Positions 43,456 through 54,514 are shown, counted from the stretch's first letter. The stretch is DNA of 64,000 nt from Rebecca billardiae RCC1528 (GCA_965240325.2 OZ251227.1:2418001-2482000); one strand, 5' to 3'. Notes: generated by a model not told the origin, from the sequence alone. Numbers and translations: made by a program.

Positions 43456-45057
43456 ATGTTTTCCTCCGCGCTCCAGCCGCTCCTCATGGCAGCGCTCTCC
43501 GTGCGCTGCCCGAGGGGCCGTATGGAGTATGACGCCATGGACGTGCGGTGGACGAGTGAGCTGGGGGGCAGTTTTTTTGTGCACTCGACGTCGCGCATGC
43601 GCGTCGTGGCAACTGCGCGTACGCAGCAGCTGAACACCACTGCCTTTTCCGCACTCCTGCCTTGCGCCCCCGGTGAGCACTACCGTATCGCCGTTTTCCT
43701 TCTCGCCAACCGGTCGGCCATGGCGCGAGAGATTCCGGAGGAGGCATGGCTGCCGCTGGGCAGATTCGTCACGAGCAGGATTCCCAGCAAGCAGCGTTTT
43801 GTGAGCGTATCCGCCACTAGCTACACCACGAATATGGTGAACATCAGCGAGGTCAAGATCGCGGACTTGGTCATGGAGTGCACGCCGGGTGAAGCTACGC
43901 TCTGCGCTTCTCCACACGAAGCCCACCTAGTCGGCAGCTGGGTCAACAGGGGCAGTGCGCCCGGAAGCAATGCTGCATTGATGCTGGATTCGATGCCCAC
44001 AGTCGCGTCCCTCCCACCGAGCGCTTGGAAGGCACACACGCTGGAGTCCTTCGCGGGCAAGCTCGCAGGGGTGAGCCAGTCCGGCAAGGTGCATGCCATC
44101 CGGCCCAGTGCATCCCTCCGCTGCAACTGCCGTTGGAGCCCATTCAGCCCGAGGGGGGCGCGTGGGCCGGCGTGGCTTGACTACCTCACTGTGCCAGTAG
44201 CACAGGCCACTGCTCTCCTCGCTGGTGGAAGCACTCCACCTGCCAGGCGGCCCTGGTTGCACATCATCGGCGATTCCATCACCTCAGCGCTCGGTGCGGC
44301 TGCGTTGACCCTCTTCTTCAACTCTTCAGTCATCCTTCAGGCGATGCATTCGCTGCCTACGAGGGCAGTGCGGCGTGCGAAAGAGAGGCAAAGCGAGGTT
44401 CAAGAGAGGGTGGAAGTGCACACGGAACGAGCACGTGTGAGCTTCTCCGAGTGGATGAGCAAGTCCGTCGACGGCATGTTCGACCGCGACCCGACCCTTG
44501 TATTCGCGGAGATGGGCTTGATTTATCGCAAGGCATGCAGTTCGAGCCCGCCGCCAGGGCCGTGCGCGCACGACTACCCCGATGTGCTCATCATTGGCAC
44601 TGGCCTGTGGGATATCCAGGACCGCCCGCCGAGCTTCATGGGTAGACAGCTCCCCGTCTTACGCCGGCTCCTCGATGCCCTGCTTCCGATGACGCGTGTC
44701 GTTTGGTTCGGCCCGGTTGGCTACTACCACGGGAAACCAGCTATTGGACGCACGTGGCGCACGATGGACCGCCTCCTGCGCCACACAGACGGAGTGCTGG
44801 GCGCCCTGCGAGACCGCGCGGGCGACGACGAGGACAAGAACTCACACGCAGAGGCGTCGGCGAGCTCAGCCCGACCACGCTGGACACTCGTGGACCCAGT
44901 GCCCTTCTTTGCCCCTGTTGCAATGATTCGCACCAAGAAAACAATCGAGCGCAACGGCGGTTTCCGCAGGGACTCGCGCCATTTCTTCATCCCAGTGATG
45001 GTCGAGATGCTGAATGTCATCTTCAACATGATGGCGATCGTCGACAGCGAAGACTGA
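43456..45057 (+). CDS. SGNH/PC-esterase-like protein
   Basis: 533 residues from the ATG at 43456. The catalytic-Ser block IIGDSITS is at about 270-277, a block resembling the GxND loop but changed to GTGLWD is at about 381, and the Asp-His pair DSRHF is at about 506-510. This GDS...DxxH arrangement resembles the PC-esterase/TBL group of SGNH hydrolases, which include polysaccharide O-acetyltransferases and esterases. The N-terminal 250 residues have a beta-rich, Ser/Thr-rich look (for example FFVHSTSRMRVVATARTQQ) with several Cys and possible N-glycosylation sites. A secreted or Golgi location is plausible but no clean signal peptide is visible. Confidence 0.65.
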   Translation: MFSSALQPLLMAALSVRCPRGRMEYDAMDVRWTSELGGSFFVHSTSRMRVVATARTQQLNTTAFSALLPCAPGEHYRIAVFLLANRSAMAREIPEEAWLPLGRFVTSRIPSKQRFVSVSATSYTTNMVNISEVKIADLVMECTPGEATLCASPHEAHLVGSWVNRGSAPGSNAALMLDSMPTVASLPPSAWKAHTLESFAGKLAGVSQSGKVHAIRPSASLRCNCRWSPFSPRGARGPAWLDYLTVPVAQATALLAGGSTPPARRPWLHIIGDSITSALGAAALTLFFNSSVILQAMHSLPTRAVRRAKERQSEVQERVEVHTERARVSFSEWMSKSVDGMFDRDPTLVFAEMGLIYRKACSSSPPPGPCAHDYPDVLIIGTGLWDIQDRPPSFMGRQLPVLRRLLDALLPMTRVVWFGPVGYYHGKPAIGRTWRTMDRLLRHTDGVLGALRDRAGDDEDKNSHAEASASSARPRWTLVDPVPFFAPVAMIRTKKTIERNGGFRRDSRHFFIPVMVEMLNVIFNMMAIVDSED

Positions 45058-45193
45058 CCACGTTGAGGATGAGGCCGGAGGTGCGTGCTGCCGATGATTT
45101 GATGTGACGACGTTATTGTCAGCAGCAGCGACTCTGTCATCTGTGACTGTAGAGTCTAGGTGCCCCGAGTCGCTCAGTCGGCCGCGGGCAGGT

Positions 45194-45227
45194 GGCCCGG
45201 GGCCGGCGCGGCCCGCGGCCCCGGGCC
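45194..45227. terminator. Strong GC hairpin between convergent genes
   Basis: GGCCCGGGGCC (45194-45204) is the exact reverse complement of GGCCCCGGGCC (45217-45227), with a 12-nt loop. It lies between the stop codons of two convergent genes (45057 and 45362). A role in 3'-end separation is only inferred. Confidence 0.4.
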
Positions 45228-45361
45228 GCTGGCCAGCGAAGTCGCACGGACACGGTCAGTCCACTGTGCACTATTGCACGGCATATAACCCGCGCGTCAT
45301 CTCCAGTGAACCGTCTACTGATCTCCGCCGCCATCATACTCATCACTATATCAGTCGTCTA

Positions 45362-46774
45362 TCAGCCAGACATGCTGAGCAACGTGGTAGTAGCGGCTTT
45401 TTCACGACGACTGGCCGGTCCGGTGTTGACGCTGACCCGCCGGGGCACCCCCCCAAAGAGCGAAGCCCTCCTTTCTGAGCCATCAGCGTCGCTGACAGAC
45501 GTCATGTAGTCCTTGCCATATGGATCGCCGGTGAGGCCGAACGTGAGGACGTAACGCGCGTGCGGCCACCCGCGATTCTCGATGAACTTGGAGTATCGAT
45601 CGACGAGCTGGATGAGCAGGATACCGCTGATGCCAGTACACTCGAACGCCCAGAACCAGTGCCCCCAGTTCGTATCAAAGAGTCCATGAATGATGACGAA
45701 CATGATCAGCTGCGCGGGAGGAGGAGGGGGCGATGCGCGTCTGTAATCACAACCCGCTGCCTGTCCGATGCGCACCGGCGGGCATGCGTGGAGTCGCCGC
45801 GAGCACGCACGACTGAAAAGCCGAACACTGAAACGTAGAGGAGCCACACGCAGTTGGGATGCAGCCCGTGCCTCGAGTCGCCATGGACCGTGCGGTAGTA
45901 CTTGCCAATCACGTGCAGGTACGTGTACGCCGCGATGGAGGCGAGACTAAAGCAGACCACGGAGACGAGGTGAGAGATCGGCATGTAGTCCGTGGAGAAG
46001 GCGAGGAAGAGTGCGAACGCTGTCTCGAAGATGGAGATCAGGATGAACGCGTACATGTAGCGGTCGTCGTTCTCGTCGTCCTCGGCGACGTTCTCGAGGA
46101 ACGCGCGCAGCCCGTACTCGGACCACCTGACGGTCGCGCCCCAGGCGCGCGACAGAGGAGATAGGGACGCGGGAGGAGGAGGCCGCGGACACGCCGACCG
46201 CGCGCGCGTGGGTGGTGGGCACACTCAGATGCATGCTAGCTGCGCCGCAGCAGCCGGCCAACCACTCGCGCCATCCACGCGCGCACGTGATGAACGAGTT
46301 GCCCTTGAACGCAAAGGCCATCATCCCCGTGGAGTGCGCGTTCGAGATGAACGAGGAGAGCGTGTACCCGATGGGCCTGGGGTCGCTGGGCACGCCGGGG
46401 TCCAGGCCAGGCGTCGCAAAGCTGTCGGGCAGACCGCAGTTGTGTCGCGTGTAGTGGCCTGGGACCCAGTAGACTTGCAGCGGCAGCGTCCATATGTAGA
46501 CAAACGGCACGATCGCGGCCCACAGGCCGAAGTGAAGATAGATCATCGCGCCGTGCCTGTACTCGTCCACCCTGAAGCGCTGCGTGCGGCCTTTCTGGAT
46601 GCTGGGAGGCGTCGGTTGCTCGGCCTGCAGCGGGCGCTGCGCAGATGAGGCGTCTTCACTCCCCTTTGGATCCGCATTGCCGCGCTCTGCGTCTGCCCCA
46701 CGCTTGCTGAACAGCCGAGGCGCCCGGCGTTGCCCACGCTGCGACTTGTTGAGACTGATGACGAAGGGGGCCAT
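45362..46774 (-). CDS. Unidentified multi-pass membrane protein (three exons)
   Basis: Exons 46287-46774, 45811-46126 and 45362-45709; introns of 160 and 101 nt with GTGCGC/GTGCGT donors and CAG acceptors, phases 2 and 0. Protein: 383 residues. A polar N-terminal tail of about 75 residues is followed by about six hydrophobic segments: HFGLWAAIVPFVYIW, a region around GYTLSSFISNAHSTGMMAF, FILISIFETAFALFLAF, ISHLVSVVCFSLASIAAY, CVWLLYVSVFGFS, and FECTGISGILLIQLV. The order of loops and the conserved-looking YTLSSFIS segment faintly recall the Frag1/DRAM/Sfk1 group, but I would not assign it. The last 60 residues are polar. Confidence 0.75.
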
Positions 46775-47032
46775 CGGTGAGGCTCTCCCAGCTTGCTCAT
46801 CGGATTTTGGTGCTGTTAAAAGTCATACGCTCGCATTATTCGAGTGGGCTCGGTGCATATGATCATCATGCCTTTTCGGACGACTATGACGTAAATACGC
46901 GACTGCCACGTTTCAGAGAATTATGATAAGGGGGGACCGTCACACCATGACTGTCAAGCTTGAAACGGCACCCGGATCGGGCGACGAAAAAAGATCCCGC
47001 CTTTCTCGTCGCCATGCGCAGCATGCGCTCGC

Positions 47033-50000
47033 TCATCGTCGGCACTCGGCAGCATCAGTAGCGTCGCCGCCACCCGCCCACCACGTGGCGGCGTTAGTGT
47101 CGCGTACGGCGCGCAGCAGGCTGGCTCGCACGGGCTCCGGCGCCGGCTGCGACGACGCCGGCTGCGCTCTCGGGGCCAATCCTAGGCCTAGCAAGCTGGG
47201 CATGGAGCGGCTTGCGACGCGGGCAGTGGCCTCCGCCTCGGCCTCGGCCGCGTGGCGTGCGGGCGGCGACGCGGACGCGGATGCTGGTGGCTTGGCCGGC
47301 GCGAGCGGGCCGCGCGCTCTCTCGGCCGCGCCCTCGGACGACGGGCGCCGCGAGCGCGCGCGCTCGTCCTCGGCGTCGCGGCTGATCCACGCGGACAGCG
47401 GCGCCCAGCGCGCGAGCAGGGTCGCGTAGCGCCGCTGTCTCGAGCTGAGCTTACGCACGCGCGCCTCGGCCTCCGCCTTGAGGTTGGAGAAGAGGCGGAG
47501 CGCGCGCAGCATCGTCACGACGGTCATCACGCAGCCGACGGCAAGCGGCGCGCCGAGCCGCAGCAGCCGGCGGCGGCTCGCGCGGCGCGACTCCTTCACG
47601 TGCCAGTGGATGTCGCGCGCGAGCACGGCGGCGACGGCGTGCAGCGAATTGATCCGGCAGGTCTGATTGGACCACCAGTCCGCGAGGTCGATCTGGGGCG
47701 CGTGGTCGGGCGCGGCGCGGTCGCGCTCGATCGACGCGGCGGCGATGGCGGCCCACGCCTCGTCCTCGCCCACTGCCGTCACGCCGAGCTCCTTGCGCAG
47801 CGGGCGGAGCAGCTCCGCGCGCAGCCGCATCGCGCCGACGGCGCACGGCGCGCGCCGGTGCGCACCGTACGCGCTCGCCGCGCCCGGCGGCGCGAACGCC
47901 AGAAAGGCGGCGTGGTAGCCCTCCTGCTGCGCGACGATCTCCCGGAGCAGCGCGAGCGTGGCGAGGGGCACGCTCGCGCCCGCCGCGCGCGCGTGCGCCA
48001 GCTCGCCCGCGAGCAGCGCGCGCTCGAGCCCGGCCTTCTCCTTGAGCACCACCAGGTTGACATACGCGTACAGAGCGGGCGCGAGCGACTGGCGGAGCGG
48101 CGAGCGCATCAACTCCATCACCGCGTCGGTTGCGAGGGCCAAGAACTTCTTGTTGAGCGCGGTGTAGAACTCGACGGCGCGCACGTGCGGGAGCGAGGAC
48201 ATGCCGGAGGCGCCCAGGTGCGCGTGCGAGCCCAGCCACGAGCGCCACTCGTGCTCGGCGCCGCCTCGGCCGCCGCCGCCGCCGACGCCGCCGACGCCTG
48301 CCAGCTGCTGCCGCGCGGGCGTCGCGCGCGCGTCGCGCGCGCGGCCGAGCGCGAGCCGCCGCGAGCCGGGCAGAGCGGAGAGCTGCGCGCAGATGGACGC
48401 GTGCACGTCGGCGCCTGGCGTGCGCGGCGGGCGCGCGGGCGCGCACAGCTCGTCCACGACGTCCACGAGGTGCGCGCCGCCGTCCTCCGCCCCGCTCGCG
48501 ACCGCCTCGTCGCTTGTCGCCTCGCCGAGCGCGCCGCCGCTGCCGCCGCCGCCGCCGCTGCCGCCGCCGTCGCCGAGCGCGGCGCCGGCGTCAACGGGCT
48601 GGGCGGGCGCGCCGTTGTGCTCGGTCCACTCGGTGCGCCGGGCCGAGAGCTCGAGCACGTGCTCGATCACGCCCACCGTCGACGCGAGCGGCGCGGGCTG
48701 CGCCGCGGCGGTGTCGGCGAGTGCCGCGTGTTGAAGCAGCGCGCGGATCGCCTGCGACACGGCCGCGTCTGTGCGCGCGTACTGCCCGCCCAGCTCGACC
48801 GCCATCGTGCGGCTCTCGGCGGAGCCGAGGAAGGCGGCCATCATGCCCCGCTCGATCTGCGTCTCGTGCAGCGCGTTGCCCACGCGCAGCACCACGTCCG
48901 TCCCCACCGAGCGCTCCACCGTCAGCGACAGCTCCGCGCTCTCCGCCCACAGCTGATAGGCCTCAAGACCGGTCGCGCCGAGGATGACGAGTGCGCTCAC
49001 GCCGAGCAGCCACGGGATGCGCTGGGAGGCGCGGAAGAGGGAGGGGCTGTCCACGTCGCTCGAGGCGGGCGAGACGCGCTGGCTCGAGCCGCCGCCGCGC
49101 TCGCCCTCCAGCCGCGCGTACGCCGCCGCGTGCGCGTGCGACGCGGAGGACAGCGGCTCAGAACGTTCGGAGCAGCAGCCGGAGCAGCCCGGCTCGGACG
49201 CGCCGCCGTCCGACGCGCCGCAGGGCGCGCTGCCGCCGCTGCCGCTGCACTCGCTCGACGGGCGGCGCTCGGGGCGCGGCGGCAGCGGCGCCGCCGCCGG
49301 CGCCGCCGGCGGCCGCCCGAGCTCCGCGGCGCACGGCTCGAGCTCCGAGGGCGGGGTGGCTTCGGATTCGCTCACGGAGGGCATGGCGCCTGCGGACGCG
49401 GGCGCGCCCACCGCGGCGCTGCTGGCGGCGGAGCCGGCGGTGGTCTGGCCCGCCACGCGGAGCGGGAGCGCGGCGCTGCTGAAGCCGCCCGCGTACAGCC
49501 GCGGCCGCGCGCCGCGCATCCCAACCTCGCGGCACCGCCGCTTGTGCCCTCCCTGCGCCTGCGCTCGGAGCTGAGCCTTGAGCGCGTCGCGCTCGCGCGC
49601 CTCCGCGCGCTCGCGCTCGCGCTGGCGCTCGCGCTCGCGCTCGCGGCGCTGGCGCTGGAGGCGGCGCTCGCGCCGCGCCCACTCCCTCCGCGCGAGCGCG
49701 GCCGTCGCGACCGACGCGTCCGCCAGCACCGCGAGGACCGCGAGGCCGATCGCGCACAGCCCGATCAGAACCTTGATCAGGATGTCCGCCGTGAAGAGGC
49801 CGGCGGCGGTGACGAGGGCGACGCCGACGCGCGAGTGGACGGGCATGGCGCAGAACGAGCTCTCCGCGAGCCACGCGTGCGCGCACACCTCCTGCACCCT
49901 GTTCGCCGGCACGGGCGAGAGCACGCACGCAAACATGCCTGCGATCACGACCGCGAGCCGAGCGACGTCGTTTGCGAGCAGCGGCGTCGGCTCGTCCGGC

Positions 50001-50116
50001 GGGTCGGGCGCGGGCTTGACGCAGTCCGGCTGCTCCTCCTCGCCCGCAGCCTCGTCGCCCAGCGGCGCCACCGCCTGCGGGCGCCGGGCGCGCGCACGGC
50101 CCAGCCCGATGCCCAT
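47033..50116 (-). CDS. Membrane protein with a NIT (nitrate/nitrite-sensing-type) domain
   Basis: 1,027 residues from the ATG at 50116; the frame is open 31 codons further up to 50209 without an ATG. Hydrophobic segments lie at about 47-62, 94-128, 365-388 and 850-873. Between the last two is an extracytoplasmic-type region with two halves typical of the NIT family: QIERGMMAAFLGS (about 415) and AYVNLVVLKEKAGLERALLA (about 682-702). The first loop has an Arg/Glu-rich coiled coil (RERERERQRERERAE-like). A Gly/Ser-rich insert splits the NIT domain. No kinase, cyclase or methyl-accepting domain follows, so the signalling output is unknown. Known family role: bacterial and algal receptors for nitrate and nitrite; binding here is inference. 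Confidence 0.65.
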   Translation of the reverse strand: MGIGLGRARARRPQAVAPLGDEAAGEEEQPDCVKPAPDPPDEPTPLLANDVARLAVVIAGMFACVLSPVPANRVQEVCAHAWLAESSFCAMPVHSRVGVALVTAAGLFTADILIKVLIGLCAIGLAVLAVLADASVATAALARREWARRERRLQRQRRERERERQRERERAEARERDALKAQLRAQAQGGHKRRCREVGMRGARPRLYAGGFSSAALPLRVAGQTTAGSAASSAAVGAPASAGAMPSVSESEATPPSELEPCAAELGRPPAAPAAAPLPPRPERRPSSECSGSGGSAPCGASDGGASEPGCSGCCSERSEPLSSASHAHAAAYARLEGERGGGSSQRVSPASSDVDSPSLFRASQRIPWLLGVSALVILGATGLEAYQLWAESAELSLTVERSVGTDVVLRVGNALHETQIERGMMAAFLGSAESRTMAVELGGQYARTDAAVSQAIRALLQHAALADTAAAQPAPLASTVGVIEHVLELSARRTEWTEHNGAPAQPVDAGAALGDGGGSGGGGGSGGALGEATSDEAVASGAEDGGAHLVDVVDELCAPARPPRTPGADVHASICAQLSALPGSRRLALGRARDARATPARQQLAGVGGVGGGGGRGGAEHEWRSWLGSHAHLGASGMSSLPHVRAVEFYTALNKKFLALATDAVMELMRSPLRQSLAPALYAYVNLVVLKEKAGLERALLAGELAHARAAGASVPLATLALLREIVAQQEGYHAAFLAFAPPGAASAYGAHRRAPCAVGAMRLRAELLRPLRKELGVTAVGEDEAWAAIAAASIERDRAAPDHAPQIDLADWWSNQTCRINSLHAVAAVLARDIHWHVKESRRASRRRLLRLGAPLAVGCVMTVVTMLRALRLFSNLKAEAEARVRKLSSRQRRYATLLARWAPLSAWISRDAEDERARSRRPSSEGAAERARGPLAPAKPPASASASPPARHAAEAEAEATARVASRSMPSLLGLGLAPRAQPASSQPAPEPVRASLLRAVRDTNAATWWAGGGDATDAAECRR

Positions 50117-50314
50117 CCCGGCTGAGGCCGCCAGGGCGTGCGCGGACGGTCGCGAAGCAGAATCCGACGATGCGCGCACGCTTTCGGGCCGTCCCAGACG
50201 GCATCTCACATCAGGGATTCAGAGTCGAGACTTAACCGAGGGTTATTCGTTCAATAGGTTTGCAACTGTATTTCATCTGCGTGAGAAACTGAGAGGCTTT
50301 CGACTGCGTCGGCG
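50117..50314. promoter_or_regulatory. Bidirectional promoter between the NIT gene and WDR59
   Basis: 198 bp separate the two start codons. The stretch 50215-50300 is noticeably AT-richer than the coding DNA on both sides (for example GGGTTATTCGTTCAATAGG), as expected of a compact promoter. Confidence 0.5.
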
Positions 50315-51317
50315 ATGACGATGGCGGCGCACATTGGCGGCCCGCTGCGCACGGCTCTCGCGGCGGACGCCAGCGGGTGCTTCGTGGCGACGGCGGGCCC
50401 GCACGGCGTGGACGTGATCGACCTCGACTGGCCGTACGAGCCGCGCGTCAACTTCGCCCAGCCCGTGCACGGCGGCGGCCTGTGCGCGGTCGGCGCGATC
50501 GAGTGGTGCCCGCTGCGCGCGCACGAGGCGCTCGTGGCCTCGGCCTGCGCGCACCGCGTGCTCGTGTGGGATGCGTCGCGCGTCGGCGGCGCGCGCGCGC
50601 TGTGCGCCGCCCTCGAGACGCCCGATCCCGCGCTGTGCGTCGCCGGCCTCGGCTGGAGGCGGCGCGGCGCGTGTGAGATTGCGACGTGCGCCGCTGACGG
50701 CCGACTCCTGCTGTGGTCGGTCGCACAGCGCGCGAGCAGCGTGCCGAGCGCGACGATCGTCGCGCCCGCGCCCGCGCAGCAGCTCCGGTTCGCGCCCGAT
50801 CACCCCGACCTCCTCGCGTGCGCGCACGACGACGGTGTCCGCGTCTGGGACTGGCGCGCGCCCGGCGCCGCTGCCGTCAGCTTCGGGTGCGAGCCCGGCG
50901 CGCGCGCGGCGGCGGCGGCGGCCGTGGACTGGGGCGCGGACGAGCAGCGCGGGGTGGTGAGCTGCGCCGCCGCGGACGGCGCGGCCGAGTGCTGGGACCT
51001 CGCCATGCCGCGCGCGCCCTGGTGCCGCCTGCGCGCCTCCGATGCCGCCGAGCCCTCCGCCGACGGCGCGCGCTCAAGGCCAGGCACAGCGGCACCACTG
51101 CGCAGCGCGCCGCAGCGCGCGGCGGTGCGCGCGTCGCGCGCGCGCGACGGCGTGGTGGCCGTCTGCCGCGACGGCGCCGTCGACCTGTGGTTCCCGCACG
51201 CGCCGCACGCCGCCGCGGTGCGCGTGATGCCCTTCGAGGCGATGGAGGCTCGCGCCGCCGCGCTGGACCTCATTCCTGCGCGCGCGCTCAGCGACGGCGC
51301 CGCTCGGAGCGGAGTCG

Positions 51318-51350
<33 letters not shown>

Positions 51351-53941
51351 GTCCGACTGGCGTGGGAGACGGCGAGGAGGAGGCGTCGGGCGACGAGGAC
51401 GAGGGCGGGGCAGGCGAGCGGCTCGTCGCGTGGAGCCCCGACGGCGTGCTGCGCTGGTGGCGCGTGCACACCGTCCGCGCGCGCCTCCGCACGCAGCTGA
51501 CAGGCGCGCGCGAGGCGGAGGAGGCGGCGGCGGCGGCGGCGGCGGCGGGTCCGCCGGGCGGCGCCGCGGCCGCGGCCGCTGCTGCGCCCGATGGGTGCGG
51601 CGAGTCCGAGCGGCGCGCTGCGCCGAGCGCTGCGCGCGAAGAGGACGCCGCGCCCGCGTGCGGCGACGCCGAGCTCGAGGCGTGCCTCTCGGCCGAGTGG
51701 CGCGCCCTTGACGCGCTCGTGCTGCCGCGGCTCTCGCGCGGCGTGAGCGTCGCGCCGCGGGCGCCTGGCAGCGCGCAGCTGTGCGTGCGCGCGGCCGTGA
51801 GCACGCCGCGCGCGGGCGAAGGCGCGGGCTCGGCGCACGAGGCGTGCGCGCTCGCCGTGCGCTTCAACGTCCACTTCGCCCCCGGGTATCCGCGCACCGC
51901 GCGCCCCGCCTTCGTTCACGCTCCGGCGCCACGCGCAGACGGCGCGCGCGCCGGGCGCGCGGCGGCGGGCGGCGTGGCCGAGGCGGAGGGCGCGTCCGAG
52001 GCGGAGCGCAGCGCGGCGAGCCTGGACTGGGCCCTGAGTGTCGTGCTCCCCGCGATGGTTGCTGTGGCGCAGCAGCATGCCGGCCGGCTGTGCGCCGCCG
52101 CCTGCCTCGCCGCGCTCTCGCGGCTTGTCGACGGCGCGCGCGCGGAGCTGGCGGTGTCCGCGCGCTCGGCAGAGGGCGCCGCCGCGTCCGAGGGCGCGTC
52201 GGCGCTGATCGCGGCGGCGCGGCGCGGCGGCGCGCTCGCGGCGGCGCGCGGCGCGCTCATCGGCGGCACACACGGTGGCCCAAGCCCGGAGCGCCCGCTG
52301 GCGTTCGGCGCCGGCGGCGGCGCCTTGCCGCTCGGCGCGGCGCTCCCGGAGCGTCTAATGGAGGCGGGTGAGGACACCACGGTGCCGGCGCCGCGCACGT
52401 CGGGCGCGGCCTTCTGCGCGGGCGGCGTGCTAGTGATCTTCAGCTCGGCGAGCGCGGCCGCGGCCGCGCCGCACGCGCGCGACGAGGCGGTGCGCACGCT
52501 CGCGGACTTCCACCGGCTGCAGCTCACGCACGCGTACGCGCACGCATACGGTGGCGGCGTGAGCGCGCACGCGTCGCCGCCGCGCTCGCCCGCGCGCGCG
52601 GGCGGCGGCTCGGGCTCGGCGACGCCGGGGCGGAGCGGCGCGGGCGCGGCGGGCGCGGCGGTCGGCGCGCACACGGGCTGGCACTGCGCGGCGGAGCAGT
52701 GGCGCGGCGCCGAGGCCGAGGGCGGGCTGCTCTCCGAGCACGCGCCGCCGGCGTGGCTCGCCGCAGCGTCCGCGGCCGCCGCCTCCGACGACGACGACGA
52801 CGACGACTGCTCGTCTGAGGATGGCGGCCGCTCGGTGGCGAGCGCGCCCGGCGCGTCGCCGACCCTCGGGCGCGTGTGCATGGTGGACGCGTGCGCGCTG
52901 ATGCGGCTGGACCGCGCGCTCGGCGCGGCGTACGCGCTGCCCATCGGCGGGCTGCGCGCCGCCGAGTGCTGCGCGCACAACGCGCGCGCGGCGGGCGCGC
53001 GCCACCGAGCCGACCTCGTCACTGCCTGGGGCTTGTGCGCCGACCTGTGCGCCAGCGCCGAGCTCGCGGCGCGCGGCGGCGCGGCGGCGGCGAGCGTCGC
53101 GCCGGCGGGCTGGCTCGGCACAGAGTGTGGCGCGCGGCTCGCGCGCGCCGTGCTCCGCCACTACGCCACGCTCGGCGACGTGCAGTCCGTCGCGGCGCTC
53201 TCCTGCGTCCTTGCCGCCGTCGCGCCCGACGCTCTGCTGGCAGACGGGGCGTTGGGCCGGGGCGTGCCGGGGCCGGTGTGGTTCTGGCGAGTGTACGCAG
53301 AGCTGCTGCAGCGGTGGGGGCTGCACCACAGGCGCGCGGAGCTGCACAAGATGGGCGCGGGCGCCGCCGCGCCCGAGCAGCAGCGCGCGTCCGGGCGGCT
53401 CGAGTGGGTCATGGGCGCGGACGCGGCCGCGGCAGCGGACGGCGGCGCGGCCGCGGGCAGCGGCAACAGGCCGCGCCGGCCGGAGGGCTCGGCGCGCGCC
53501 GCCGGTGGGCCGCACGCGCGCGCGCTGCAGTGCACGCTGTGCCACACGTCCGTGCGCGGCCGCTCGGTGTTCTGCGTGCGCTGCGGCCACGGCGGCCACC
53601 TCGAGTGCCTGCGCGCGTGGTTCGAGTCCGGGCGCACCGCGTGTCCGGCCGCGTGCGAGTGCGCGTGCCTCTACGCAAATAGCAGCGCGCCGCGGCCGCC
53701 CGTGCACGCGCACGCGCACGCGCACACGCCGCTGCCAATCAACCAGAGGACGGCCCCGCGCGCGCCGGCCGCGCACCTGGCCTCGCAGCCCGGCGCCGCC
53801 ACACGCCGCGTGCTTGCCAGCGGGCTCATCGATCGCACCCCGCTCGCGCCGACGCCGGCTGGGCACGCCGACGGCGCGGCGGATGATTGGGAGCTGGTCG
53901 ACGGCAGCTATGGGCTCGGCCCGCACGCGATTGCCGTCTGA
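50315..53941 (+). CDS. WDR59-like: WDR59-like GATOR2 complex subunit
   Basis: 1,208 residues in one exon; ATG at 50315 with a second at 50321. The first about 390 residues form WD40 repeats (VLVWDASR, LLLWSVAQ, VRVWDWRA, AECWDLAM, VDLWFPHA, LRWWRVH). An RWD-type domain follows at about 452-545 (ALAVRFNVHFAPGYPRTARP). The C terminus has the zinc-binding RING-like module shared by WDR59, WDR24 and MIOS: CTLC...FCVRCGHGGHLECLRAWF...CPAACECAC (about 1071-1120). Homopolymer inserts of Gly, Ala and Asp lengthen the protein. Known role: GATOR2 relieves GATOR1 inhibition of TORC1 when amino acids are available. Confidence 0.88.
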
Positions 53942-54514
53942 TCACTGGTCTGGTCACGGCTGCTATCAGGGAGCCACGCGCTAGATCGCGCTCGCGCGAC
54001 CTAGAAATGACCTGTGGCTGACTGGCTGTTACGAGTGTGACTGTCCGCAGCGGGCGCCCCGGTCCGCCGCGCCGCACCGTCACCCGCCCCCGGCAACCGG
54101 CCGGGCCGAGCGGCCGGCCGGCGGCGGCAGTCTCGGTCGGCAGCCGTGCTCCGACACGGTTGATCAGACCAGCAGCGCAAAAAGACCGCTAGTCCTGCCC
54201 AGACCAAACCCCTACCCATGAGGTCATCAACCCCACACACTCCCTTGAGCCCAACTACCGATCGGGCCGCCATGCTCATGACGACGACGCGTAAATAAAA
54301 AAGGGTCGGGCCTTAAAAAAACCGATGAATGATCGCTACTCGTTCGGCCTTGCCAACGACCTGCCAAGGCCTGCAGCATGTCGGAGCAGGCACGCGCGCG
54401 ATCGATCCCATCGAGCGAATGCGCCGCGCGCGAGTCGCGCGCTGATCCGTGGCTCCGTGATCCGGCGTGCGTGGCGGCACGTGGCCGCTTCGTCCGATCT
54501 TCGCGCACCGCCAG
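53942..54514. other. Intergenic region and probable 5' exon of the BET gene
   Basis: The first coding exon of the bromodomain gene must lie here, because the frame entering 54515 has no ATG. A candidate start is the ATG at 54379, but I cannot find a donor that joins it in phase. Confidence 0.4.

Noticed and set aside
47252-50125. 957-codon open frame on the plus strand opposite the NIT gene
   Set aside because: Extremely Arg/Ala/Gly-rich with no domains; it is the complement of a GC-rich gene whose minus-strand product has transmembrane and NIT motifs.
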